From positions 62,001 through 126,000 of the forward strand of contig JACEFZ010015095.1 of assembly GCA_014155875.1 (NCBI GenBank): 64,000 nucleotides of DNA, given 5' to 3'. Positions within the stretch are counted from its first letter, which is position 1. Each line of letters begins with the position of its first letter. The position numbers were made by a program, and so were the translations under genes. The DNA comes from Cepaea nemoralis (taxonomy: Eukaryota > Mollusca > Gastropoda > Stylommatophora > Helicidae). Shown here in pieces: positions 1 through 9,978 of the stretch. The notes below the pieces were generated by a model, which was given only the letters and a program-made list of their open reading frames with translations, searched no databases and was not told where the DNA came from.

Positions 1-163
1 AGTACGACAGTGAGAGAGTGATAGGAAAAGGTGTCCATAGGCTGATGGAGTGTGTTGGACGGAAGCTGGTGGATTCTCCAGAATATTGAGAGGGAAAAAA
101 TATTATAATGTGGGTGTCGGCTCTCTTCACTCCAGGGACGACACTGTAAAGGAGGACACGACA
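1..163 (+). mobile_element. Partial LTR of element A (copy a, 3' end only)
   Basis: Bases 1-163 align without gaps to the last 163 bases of the complete LTR ending at 3133. The LTR ends in CACGACA. The rest of this LTR lies outside the window. Confidence 0.9.
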
Positions 164-167
164 TTAT

Positions 168-178
168 TGGGGGCTCGT
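168..178 (+). promoter_or_regulatory. Primer binding site, tRNA-Pro type (unit 1)
   Basis: TGGGGGCTCGT lies four bases after the LTR end. It equals the first 11 bases of the classical tRNA-Pro primer site used by many retroelements, then diverges. The same site recurs at 3138-3148, 6078-6088 and 9053-9063; the last has an A in place of a G (TGGGAGCTCGT). It would prime minus-strand DNA synthesis from a host tRNA. The tRNA assignment rests on family knowledge and a short match. Confidence 0.65.
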
Positions 179-577
179 AAACGTGATATTGGGACAGCGG
201 GATCTCTCGTAAACGGAATCCTTGGACAGCGGGATCTCCCGTAAACGGAATCCTTGGACAGCGAGATCTCCTGCAAGCAGGAACCTTTGACAGTGGGATC
301 CTCTGACAACGGGGTCTTTTGACACGGGATCCTTAGTTATAAGAGGGAGATATCATTTTGGAGAATCCAGCTAGAGTGAATGTGGATAGGGGTTAGGACT
401 AATCTCTTACCTGTTCACACTTCACACGTCTGCATAGGTCTGTGGTCCTGATTCTACTCTTGTCACTGCGTGAATGTGCTGTGTGTGGTATATCTAGATT
501 TATAGTACTTGTTCATATATCTGTATAGTAATTTGCAGTTATATTGTACTCGACCTGCTAGCATACCTCTCTGTATA
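179..577 (+). other. Element A leader (5' UTR) with about 32-bp repeats, unit 1
   Basis: Untranslated leader between primer site and gag. From about 189 to 285 it has three imperfect copies of a 32-33 bp motif built on TTGGACAGCGGGATCTC, followed by shorter GGGATCC-containing echoes to about 333. Leaders of units 3 (6074-6487) and 4 (9049-9462) have the same length. Unit 2 (3134-3515) lacks one copy of the motif. Confidence 0.75.
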
Positions 578-1093
578 ATGGCCACCCCTAAACTTAGCAC
601 AGCAGAATTAAAGGCAAAGGGGGAAGAAATGGGATTGGCGGGGTCTGCTCTAACGGATTACATACAGGAAGTGGAGAGAGAGTATCGTCAAGCAGAAAGG
701 GAAGATCGAAAGGCCGAGTTGGAATTGAGAAGGATGGAATTGGAAGCTGAGCAAGCAGCTAAGAAATTGGAAGCTGAGCAAGCAGCTAAGAAATTGGAAG
801 CTGAGCAAGCAGCTAGGAAATTTGAAGCTGAGCAAGCAGCTAGGAAATTAGAAGCTGAACAGGAAGCACAGAAAAGGGAGCACGAGTACCGGATGAGGGA
901 ACTCGAGTTGAAGAGTCAATCTAATGGAGAAACTGAGGGAGCAGTTGGAGGTTCCTCCATCCCAGGATCAACACCAGTAGGTGGACATGGGTACCATGCT
1001 ATGAAGTTTCCTTTAGCGGTCTACGAGGAGGACAAAGAGAAGATTGACCAGTACCTTCAACGCTTCGAGGCTATTGTCACGAGCTCGCCATGA
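578..1093 (+). CDS. gag: Truncated gag, N-terminal half (unit 1)
   Basis: The most likely start is the ATG at 578 (MATPKLSTAELK...), after a long leader; an upstream in-frame ATG at 509 is less likely. The protein has a short head, then five tandem nine-residue blocks of the type KLEAEQAAK (about residues 50-95), very rich in Glu, Ala and Lys and predicted to be coiled coil. A Gly/Ser linker and the beginning of a capsid-like domain (MKFPLAVYEEDKEKIDQYLQ) follow. Gag forms the cytoplasmic virus-like particle of LTR retrotransposons. Here the capsid is cut after QRFEA by the next LTR, which supplies VTSSP and a stop. It lacks the rest of capsid, the zinc knuckles and pol. Four near-identical copies exist. 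The product would be about 171 residues; expression is unknown. Confidence 0.8.
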   Translation: MATPKLSTAELKAKGEEMGLAGSALTDYIQEVEREYRQAEREDRKAELELRRMELEAEQAAKKLEAEQAAKKLEAEQAARKFEAEQAARKLEAEQEAQKREHEYRMRELELKSQSNGETEGAVGGSSIPGSTPVGGHGYHAMKFPLAVYEEDKEKIDQYLQRFEAIVTSSP

Positions 1094-1626
1094 GTTAACC
1101 AGATAATAATACCGACGTTTGCTTGGCGTATATTTTCTAGGCCACAACAGTCGTACTAACAGAGTAAACACAGCTGCACGGGATACATCGGGTCAGCCCA
1201 TATACACATTTGGCGGTGAGTGAGAAGGAAGGGATAAAACACGTTGGCAGTTCATAACAGTTAAAATCACATATAATTGGCCGCTCAGGATATGGAATGG
1301 TTCCGTTTGTCATCTATGGTTCCGGACATCAGACGGAATGGAGGTTTTGACTGTCAGCACATGACAGAAAGTTGAGGGTGTTATTGAAAACAGTGGAACA
1401 CCTGCCGGACATGAACAACGTCACGTGCACAATGTAAGCTTGTTTGGAAAACCATGATTGGCAGCTTGGTATCGAAACTCTTTGTTGGAACTCGACAGTA
1501 ACTCTCTAGATTGTTTTGGATGTCAGAACCAGTGATGACAAATCTAACATGGAGGGAGCCCGAGGGAGGATGGATCCCTGACGGGATGATCTGCCAATGT
1601 GCCACCTGTGTGGGGGCATAAAGGAT

Positions 1627-1664
1627 AACGTCACGTGGCCAACTTTGGTAGTTTGCCATATAAA
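1627..1664 (+). promoter_or_regulatory. Putative LTR core promoter: CRE/E-box plus TATA-like box
   Basis: AACGTCACGTGGCC (1627-1640) combines a CRE-like ACGTCA with the E-box CACGTG. It is followed 18 bases later by CATATAAA. A second ACGTCACGTG lies about 210 bases upstream. The proximal motif is kept in the strongly diverged LTR at 16553-16565, where flanking sequence is not, which suggests function. Factor identity is inference. Confidence 0.5.
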
Positions 1665-2893
1665 CCCGAGTTGGGACCAACTAGGGGGACTTGAAAATGC
1701 TCTAGTCGGAGTGCCAGGGCACTGCAGTGCTTAGTGGAAATAATATCTACCGTGTGTTAATTAGTGACTTAATTTTACACGTGCCTATAATGGCAGATGT
1801 AGATATGATTGATAGGACTGCAGTAGTGCCATTTAAGGTATAACCTAGTATAATATTAGTTCTAATTAATATAGACTGTGGCCTTGTTAAACTATAGTGT
1901 GATGATTAGCACTGTTAGTGGAAACTAGTTAGAGTAGAATAGTGATATTAACTCTGCTAGTTAAGAATAGATTAGTGAAGTGTTGATAAGCTTTACTAGT
2001 TGAGAATTGAGTAATGAGGGATAATTGGGATCTTCCCGTAGGTGTCCCTGGTGGGCGGGGTTCCGCATTCTGTTTGCTGATTTTTTCTTTGTCATAGCCT
2101 GATTCGGCTCTAGGTGGGTAGCTAATCTGCTCTATGACTAAGTCTAGTGAGCTAAAGATCATTAAGCAAGGTGATAGGCTTACACTCAGCCGAAAGGATC
2201 AGTAACTAGTACTATCACCAGATGTGTTGTTTCTATCCTAGGTTCCCTACCAGATCCAAGGAAACTCAACAAGTTTTTGGGAAAAAATCCAATCCCATTC
2301 GGAAGAACACCATTTCAACAATCAATAAAGTTGCATACAGAACGTAACTAAAGCTAGAAGGAAGTTGATTCACCAAAGAGAGTGATGCGTACTGATGCAC
2401 CACACAGCATCAGACAGTAGTAACTAAATGAGATCAGTCTAATAGTTACCTAGTGTTATATAATCTCGTGTAATAGAACACAAGACATTATATGTGAGGC
2501 TAGATAGACACGAGTGAGGATCAATCACATTAACAATTAACATTAATGACGGTGTACACACTACAAAGGACTTGTGCAGTTTTTTTTAAGGAACGATAGG
2601 AACGGACATTGTGTAGGGTGCAACCGGTCCATGATTAACTGTTAATACCACCGGTGTCTATTTCGGATGATCATGAAATTGGATTACCAGAGGTCTACAG
2701 AGGCAAAGCAGTATCCGGCAAGATGGTTTCGGCACGGGGTGAGATGTACATGTTTGACATAACGTGCTGTGGTCTATCCTTGCTGGGATCAGCTGACTGG
2801 GTTGTGGTCTGAGAGTCCGATTCTACACACTTTATAGAACACGTCACACATTTTCTTCACATACACGTCTCATATACGTTACACTTTTCTTTT

Positions 2894-2899
2894 AATAAA
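2894..2899 (+). terminator. LTR polyadenylation signal AATAAA
   Basis: AATAAA lies in an AT-rich block about 235 bases before the LTR end. It recurs at the same place in every element A LTR, and an equivalent TTAATAAATT is kept in the diverged LTR near 17888. Canonical signal; usage is not shown. Confidence 0.55.
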
Positions 2900-3133
2900 T
2901 TATCTTTATTAATTTTTAGAAGCAAGAGTTGTTGAGTATGTTGCGTTGGGGAAGTATGAGAAGGGGGCATAGTACGACAGTGAGAGAGTGATAGGAAAAG
3001 GTGTCCATAGGCTGATGGAGTGTGTTGGACGGAAGCTGGTGGATTCTCCAGAATATTGAGAGGGAAAAAATATTATAATGTGGGTGTCGGCTCTCTTCAC
3101 TCCAGGGACGACACTGTAAAGGAGGACACGACA

Positions 3134-3515
3134 TTATTGGGGGCTCGTAAACGTGATATTGGGACAGCGGGATCTCTCGTAAACGGAATCCTTGGACAGC
3201 GAGATCTCCTGCAAGCAGGAACCTTTGACAGTGGGATCCTTTGACAACGGGGTCTTTTGACACGGGATCCTTAGTTATAAGAGGGATATATCATTTTGGA
3301 GAATCCAGCTAGAGTGAATGTGGATAGGGGTTAGGACTAATATCTTACCTGTTCACACTTCACACGTCTGCATAGGTCTGTGGTCCTGATTCTACTCTTG
3401 TCACTGCGTGAATGTGCTGTGTGTGGTATATCTAGATTTATAGTACTTGTTCATATATCTGTATAGTAATTTGCAGTTATATTGTACTCGACCTGCTAGC
3501 TTACCTCTCTGTATA
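3134..3515 (+). other. Element A leader, unit 2 (one 32-bp repeat shorter)
   Basis: Same leader as unit 1 with the primer site at 3138-3148, but one copy of the 32-bp motif is missing. This explains the 2938-bp unit spacing against 2972-2975 elsewhere. Confidence 0.75.
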
Positions 3516-4031
3516 ATGGCCACCCCTAAACTTAGCACAGCAGAATTAAAGGCAAAGGGGGAAGAAATGGGATTGGCGGGGTCTGCTCTAACGGATTACA
3601 TACAGGAAGTGGAGAGAGAGTATCGTCAAGCAGAAAGGGAAGATCGAAAGGCCGAGTTGGAATTGAGAAGGATGGAATTGGAAGCTGAGCAAGCAGCTAA
3701 GAAATTGGAAGCTGAGCAAGCAGCTAAGAAATTGGAAGCTGAGCAAGCAGCTAGGAAATTTGAAGCTGAGCAAGCAGCTAGGAAATTAGAAGCTGAACAG
3801 GAAGCACAGAAAAGGGAGCACGAGTACCGGATGAGGGAACTCGAGTTGAAGAGTCAATCTAATGGAGAAACTGAGGGAGCAGTTGGAGGTTCCTCCATCC
3901 CAGGATCAACACCAGTAGGTGGACATGGGTACCATGCTATGAAGTTTCCTTTAGCGGTCTACGAGGAGGACAAAGAGAAGATTGACCAGTACCTTCAACG
4001 CTTCGAGGCTATTGTCACGAGCTCGCCATGA
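3516..4031 (+). CDS. gag: Truncated gag, N-terminal half (unit 2)
   Basis: Protein identical to the unit 1 fragment from its ATG. It is cut at the same capsid codon by the LTR beginning at 4013, which provides the stop. The five nine-residue coiled-coil repeats are unchanged. Confidence 0.8.
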   Translation: MATPKLSTAELKAKGEEMGLAGSALTDYIQEVEREYRQAEREDRKAELELRRMELEAEQAAKKLEAEQAAKKLEAEQAARKFEAEQAARKLEAEQEAQKREHEYRMRELELKSQSNGETEGAVGGSSIPGSTPVGGHGYHAMKFPLAVYEEDKEKIDQYLQRFEAIVTSSP

Positions 4032-6073
4032 GTTAACCAGATAATAATACCGACGTTTGCTTGGCGTATATTTTCTAGGCCACAACAGTCGTACTAACAG
4101 AGTAAACACAGCTGCACGGGATACATCGGGTCAGCCCATATACACATTTGGCGGTGAGTGAGAAGGAAGGGATAAAACGCGTTGGCAGTTCATAACAGTT
4201 AAAATCACATATAATTGGCCGCTCAGGATATGGAATGGTTCCGTTTGTCATCTATGGTTCCGGACATCAGACGGAATGGAGGTTTTGACTGTCAGCACAT
4301 GACAGAAAGTTGAGGGTGTTATTGAAAACAGTGGAACACCTGCCGGACATGAACAACGTCACGTGCACAATGTAAGCTTGTTTGGAAAACCATGATTGGC
4401 AGCTTGGTATCGAAACTCTTTGTTGGAACTCGACAGTAACTCTCTAGATTGTTTTGGATGTCAGAACCAGTGATGACAAATCTAACATGGAGGGAGCCCG
4501 AGGGAGGATGGATCCCTGACGGGATGATCTGCCAATGTGCCACCTGTGTGGGGGCATAAAGGATAACGTCACGTGGCCAACTTTGGTAGTTTGCCATATA
4601 AACCCGAGTTGGGACCAACTAGGGGGACTTGAAAATGCTCTAGTCGGAGTGCCAGGGCACTGCAGTGCTTAGTGGAAATAATATCTACCGTGTGTTAATT
4701 AGTGACTTAATTTTACACGTGCCTATAATGGCAGATGTAGATATGATTGATAGGACTGCAGTAGTGCCATTTAAGGTATAACCTAGTATAATATTAGTTC
4801 TAATTAATATAGACTGTGGCCTTGTTAAACTATAGTGTGATGATTAGCACTGTTAGTGGAAACTAGTTAGAGTAGAATAGTGATATTAACTCTGCTAGTT
4901 AAGAATAGATTAGTGAAGTGTTGATAAGCTTTACTAGTTGAGAATTGAGTAATGAGGGATAATTGGGATCTTCCCGTAGGTGTCCCTGGTGGGCGGGGTT
5001 CCGCATTCTGTTTGCTGATTTTTTCTTTGTCATAGCCTGATTCGGCTCTAGGTGGGTAGCTAATCTGCTCTATGACTAAGTCTAGTTAGCTAAAGATCAT
5101 TAAGCAAGGTGATAGGCTTACACTCAGCCGAAAGGATCAGTAACTAGTACTATCACCAGATGTGTTGTTTCTATCCTAGGTTCCCTACCAGATCCAAGGA
5201 AACTCAACAAGTTTTTGGGAAAAAATCCAATCCCATTCGGAAGAACACCAGTTCAACAATCAATAAAGTTGCATACAGAACGTAACTAAAGCTAGAAGGA
5301 AGTTGATTCACCAAAGAGAGTGATGCGTACTGATGCACCACACAGCATCAGACAGTAGTAACTAAATGAGAACAGTCTAATAGTTACCTAGTGTTATATA
5401 ATCTCGTGTAATAGAACACAAGACATTATACGTGAGGCTAGATAGACACGAGTGAGGATCAATCACATTAACAATTAACATTAATGACGGTGTACACACT
5501 ACAAAGGACTTGTGCAGTTTTTTTTAAAGGAACGATAGGAACGGACATTGTGTAGGGTGCAACCGGTCCATGATTAACTGTTAATACCACCGGTGTCTAT
5601 TTCGGATGATCATGAAATTGGATTACCAGAGGTCTACAGAGGCAAAGCAGTATCCGGCAAGATGGTTTCGGCACGGGGTGAGATGTACATGTTCTGACGT
5701 AACGTGCTGTGGTCTATCCTTGCTGGGATCAGCTGACTGGGTTGTGGTCTGAGAGTCCGATTCTACACACTTTATAGAACACGTCACACATTTTCTTCAC
5801 ATACACGTCTCATATACGTTACACTTTTCTTTTAATAAATTATCTTTATTAATTTTTAGAAGCAAGAGTTGTTGAGTATGTTGCGTTGGGGAAGTATGAG
5901 AAGGGGGCATAGTACGACAGTGAGAGAGTGATAGGAAAAGGTGTCCATAGGCTGATGGAGTGTGTTGGACGGAAGCTGGTGGATTCTCCAGAATATTGAG
6001 AGGGAAAAAATATTATAATGTGGGTGTCGGCTCTCTTCACTCCAGGGACGACACTGTAAAGGAGGACACGACA
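4013..6073 (+). mobile_element. Complete LTR of element A (copy c, 2061 bp)
   Basis: TGTCACG...CACGACA, preceded by GCTAT. It carries the variant CACCAGTTCAAC near 5246-5257, which is otherwise seen only in the terminal LTR at 19630. That sharing suggests exchange between LTRs of the locus. Confidence 0.92.
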
Positions 6074-6487
6074 TTATTGGGGGCTCGTAAACGTGATATT
6101 GGGACAGCGGGATCTCTCGTAAACGGAATCCTTGGACAGCGGGATCTCCCGTAAACGGAATCCTTGGACAGCGAGATCTCCTGCAAGCAGGAACCTTTGA
6201 CAGTGGGATCCTCTGACAACGGGGTCTTTTGACACGGGATCCTTAGTTATAAGAGGGAGATATCATTTTGGAGAATCCAGCTAGAGTGAATGTGGATAGG
6301 GGTTAGGACTAATATCTTACCTGTTCACACTTCACACGTCTGCATAGGTCTGTGGTCCTGATTCTACTCTTGTCACTGCGTGAATGTGCTGTGTGTGGTA
6401 TATCTAGATTTATAGTACTTGTTCATATATCTGTATAGTAATTTGCAGTTATATTGTACTCGACCTGCTAGCTTACCTCTCTGTATA
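6074..6487 (+). other. Element A leader, unit 3
   Basis: Leader with primer site at 6078-6088 and the full set of 32-bp motifs, as in unit 1. Confidence 0.7.
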
Positions 6488-7003
6488 ATGGCCACCCCTA
6501 AACTTAGCACAGCAGAATTAAAGGCAAAGGGGGAAGAAATGGGATTGGCGGGGTCTGCTCTAACGGATTACATACAGGAAGTGGAGAGAGAGTATCGTCA
6601 AGCAGAAAGGGAAGATCGAAAGGCCGAGTTGGAATTGAGAAGGATGGAATTGGAAGCTGAGCAAGCAGCTAAGAAATTGGAAGCTGAGCAAGCAGCTAAG
6701 AAATTGGAAGCTGAGCAAGCAGCTAGGAAATTTGAAGCTGAGCAAGCAGCTAGGAAATTAGAAGCTGAACAGGAAGCACAGAAAAGGGAGCACGAGTACC
6801 GGATGAGGGAACTCGAGTTGAAGAGTCAATCTAATGGAGAAACTGAGGGAGCAGTTGGAGGTTCCTCCATCCCAGGATCAACACCAGTAGGTGGACATGG
6901 GTACCATGCTATGAAGTTTCCTTTAGCGGTCTACGAGGAGGACAAAGAGAAGATTGACCAGTACCTTCAACGCTTCGAGGCTATTGTCACGAGCTCGCCA
7001 TGA
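6488..7003 (+). CDS. gag: Truncated gag, N-terminal half (unit 3)
   Basis: Same protein as units 1 and 2 (MATPKLST start, five KLEAEQAAK-type blocks, capsid start). It ends where the LTR starts at 6985. Confidence 0.8.
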   Translation: MATPKLSTAELKAKGEEMGLAGSALTDYIQEVEREYRQAEREDRKAELELRRMELEAEQAAKKLEAEQAAKKLEAEQAARKFEAEQAARKLEAEQEAQKREHEYRMRELELKSQSNGETEGAVGGSSIPGSTPVGGHGYHAMKFPLAVYEEDKEKIDQYLQRFEAIVTSSP

Positions 7004-9048
7004 GTTAACCAGATAATAATACCGACGTTTGCTTGGCGTGTATTTTCTAGGCCACAACAGTCGTACTAACAGAGTAAACACAGCTGCACGGGATACATCG
7101 GGTCAGCCCATATACACATTTGGCGGTGAGTGAGAAGGAAGGGATAAAACGCGTTGGCAGTTCATAACAGTTAAAATCACATATAATTGGCCGCTCAGGA
7201 TATGGAATGGTTCCGTTTGTCATCTATGGTTCCGGACATCAGACGGAATGGAGGTTTTGACTGTCAGCACATGACAGAAAGTTGAGGGTGTTATTGAAAA
7301 CAGTGGAACACCTGCCGGACATGAACAACGTCACGTGCACAATGTAAGCTTGTTTGGAAAACCATGATTGGCAGCTTGGTATCGAAACTCTTTGTTGGAA
7401 CTCGACAGTAACTCTCTAGATTGTTTTAGATGTCAGAACCAGTGATGACAAATCTAACATGGAGGGAGCCCGAGGGAGGATGGATCCCTGACAGGGGATG
7501 ATCCTGCCAATGTGCCACCTGTGTGGGGGCATAAAGGATAACGTCACGTGGCCAACTTTGGTAGTTTGCCATATAAACCCGAGTTGGGACCAACTAGGGG
7601 GACTTGAAAATGCTCTAGTCGGAGTGCCAGGGCACTGCAGTGCTTAGTGGAAATAATATCTACCGTGTGTTAATTAGTGACTTAATTTTACACGTGCCTA
7701 TAATGGCAGATGTAGATATGATTGATAGGACTGCAGTAGTGCCATTTAAGGTATAACCTAGTATAATATTAGTTCTAATTAATATAGACTGTGGCCTTGT
7801 TAAACTATAGTGTGATGATTAGCACTGTTAGTGGAAACTAGTTAGAGTAGAATAGTGATATTAACTCTGCTAGTTAAGAATAGATTAGTGAAGTGTTGAT
7901 AAGCTTTACTAGTTGAGAATTGAGTAATGAGGGATAATTGGGATCTTCCCGTAGGTGTCCCTGGTGGGCGGGGTTCCGCATTCTGTTTGCTGATTTTTTC
8001 TTTGTCATAGCCTGATTCGGCTCTAGGTGGGTAGCTAATCTGCTCTATGACTAAGTCTAGTTAGCTAAAGATCATTAAGCAAGGTGATAGGCTTACACTC
8101 AGCCGAAAGGATCAGTAACTAGTACTATCACCAGATGTGTTGTTTCTATCCTAGGTTCCCTACCAGATCCAAGGAAACTCAACAAGTTTTTGGGAAAAAA
8201 TCCAATCCCATTCGGAAGAACACCATTTCAACAATCAATAAAGTTGCATACAGAACGTAACTAAAGCTAGAAGGAAGTTGATTCACCAAAGAGAGTGATG
8301 CGTACTGATGCACCACACAGCATCAGACAGTAGTAACTAAATGAGATCAGTCTAATAGTTACCTAGTGTTATATAATCTCGTGTAATAGAACACAAGACA
8401 TTATACGTGAGGCTAGATAGACACGAGTGAGGATCAATCACATTAACAATTAACATTAATGACGGTGTACACACTACAAAGGACTTGTGCAGTTTTTTTG
8501 AAGGAACGATAGGAACGGACATTGTGTAGGGTGCAACCGGTCCATGATTAACTGTTAATACCACCGGTGTCTATTTCGGATGATCATGAAATTGGATTAC
8601 CAGAGGTCTACAGAGGCAAAGCAGTATCCGGCAAGATGGTTTCGGCACGGGGTGAGATGTACATGTTCTGACGTAACGTGCTGTGGTCTATCCTTGCTGG
8701 GATCAGCTGACTGGGTTGTGGTCTGAGAGTCCGATTCTACACACTTTATAGAACACGTCACACATTTTCTTCACATACACGTCTCATATACGTTACACTT
8801 TTCTTTTAATAAATTATCTTTATTAATTTTTAGAAGCAAGAGTTGTTGAGTATGTTGCGTTGGGGAAGTATGAGAAGGATGCATAGTACGACAGTGAGAG
8901 AGTGATAGGAAAAGGTGTCCATAGGCTGATGGAGTGTGTTGGACGGAAGCTGGTGGATTCTCCAGAATATTGAGAGGGAAAAAAATATTATAATGTGGGT
9001 GTCGGCTCTCTTCACTCCAGGGACGACACTGTAAAGGAGGACACGACA
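6985..9048 (+). mobile_element. Complete LTR of element A (copy d, 2064 bp)
   Basis: TGTCACG...CACGACA, preceded by GCTAT. It has the variant GACAGGGGATGATCC near 7490, which is shared only with the terminal LTR at 19630; other copies read GACGGGATGATC. Confidence 0.92.
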
Positions 9049-9462
9049 TTATTGGGAGCTCGTAAACGTGATATTGGGACAGCGGGATCTCTCGTAAACG
9101 GAATCCTTGGACAGCGGGATCTCCCGTAAACGGAATCCTTGGACAGCGAGATCTCCTGCAAGCAGGAACCTTTGACAGTGGGATCCTCTGACAACGGGGT
9201 CTTTTGACACGGGATCCTTAGTTATAAGAGGGAGATATCATTTTGGAGAATCCAGCTAGAGTGAATGTGGATAGGGGTTAGGACTAATATCTTACCTGTT
9301 CACACTTCACACGTCTGCATAGGTCTGTGGTCCTGATTCTACTCTTGTCACTGCGTGAATGTGCTGTGTGTGGTATATCTAGATTTATAGTACTTGTTCA
9401 TATATCTGTATAGTAATTTGCAGTTATATTGTACTCGACCTGCTAGCTTACCTCTCTGTATA
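9049..9462 (+). other. Element A leader, unit 4 (mutated primer site)
   Basis: Full-length leader. Its primer site reads TGGGAGCTCGT (9053-9063), one change inside the tRNA match. Confidence 0.7.
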
Positions 9463-9978
9463 ATGACCACCCCTAAACTTAGCACAGCAGAATTAAAGGC
9501 AAAGGGGGAAGAAATGGGATTGGCGGGGTCTGCTCTAACGGATTACATACAGGAAGTGGAGAGAGAGTATCGTCAAGCAGAAAGGGAAGATCGAAAGGCC
9601 GAGTTGGAATTGAGAAGGATGGAATTGGAAGCTGAGCAAGCAGCTAAGAAATTGGAAGCTGAGCAAGCAGCTAAGAAATTGGAAGCTGAGCAAGCAGCTA
9701 GGAAATTTGAAGCTGAGCAAGCAGCTAGGAAATTAGAAGCTGAACAGGAAGCACAGAAAAGGGAGCACGAGTACCGGATGAGGGAACTCGAGTTGAAGAG
9801 TCAATCTAATGGAGAAACTGAGGGAGCAGTTGGAGGTTCCTCCATCCCAGGATCAACACCAGTAGGTGGACATGGGTACCATGCTATGAAGTTTCCTTTA
9901 GCGGTCTACGAGGAGGACAAAGAGAAGATTGACCAGTACCTTCAACGCTTCGAGGCTATTGTCACGAGCTCGCCATGA
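9463..9978 (+). CDS. gag: Truncated gag, N-terminal half (unit 4)
   Basis: As in units 1-3 but with Thr instead of Ala at position 2 (MTTPKLST). It ends in the LTR starting at 9960. The gag break is exactly after GCTAT at 9955-9959. Confidence 0.8.
   Translation: MTTPKLSTAELKAKGEEMGLAGSALTDYIQEVEREYRQAEREDRKAELELRRMELEAEQAAKKLEAEQAAKKLEAEQAARKFEAEQAARKLEAEQEAQKREHEYRMRELELKSQSNGETEGAVGGSSIPGSTPVGGHGYHAMKFPLAVYEEDKEKIDQYLQRFEAIVTSSP

Larger units (their letters stand above)
1075..3133 (+). mobile_element. Complete LTR of element A (copy b, 2059 bp)
   Basis: Begins TGTCACGAGCTCG and ends GGACACGACA (TG...CA). It is preceded by GCTAT at the break in gag. It contains two ACGTCACGTG motifs (about 1418-1427 and 1628-1637), a TATA-like CATATAAA (1657-1664) and AATAAA (2894-2899), so it carries the element's promoter and polyadenylation signal. 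It differs from the other LTRs by a few changes, for example TTTGACATAACG instead of TTCTGACGTAACG. No protein of substance is encoded; the minus-strand ORF of 99 codons inside it is a chance frame. Confidence 0.92.

Noticed and set aside
650..835. Minus-strand frame opposite the gag repeats (SFQFLSCLL repeats)
   Set aside because: Mirror of the gag coiled-coil repeat on the other strand; no independent support.
1381..1680. 99-codon minus-strand frame repeated in each LTR
   Set aside because: It recurs only because the LTR recurs. It has no domain and is broken in some copies (for example copies d and g).
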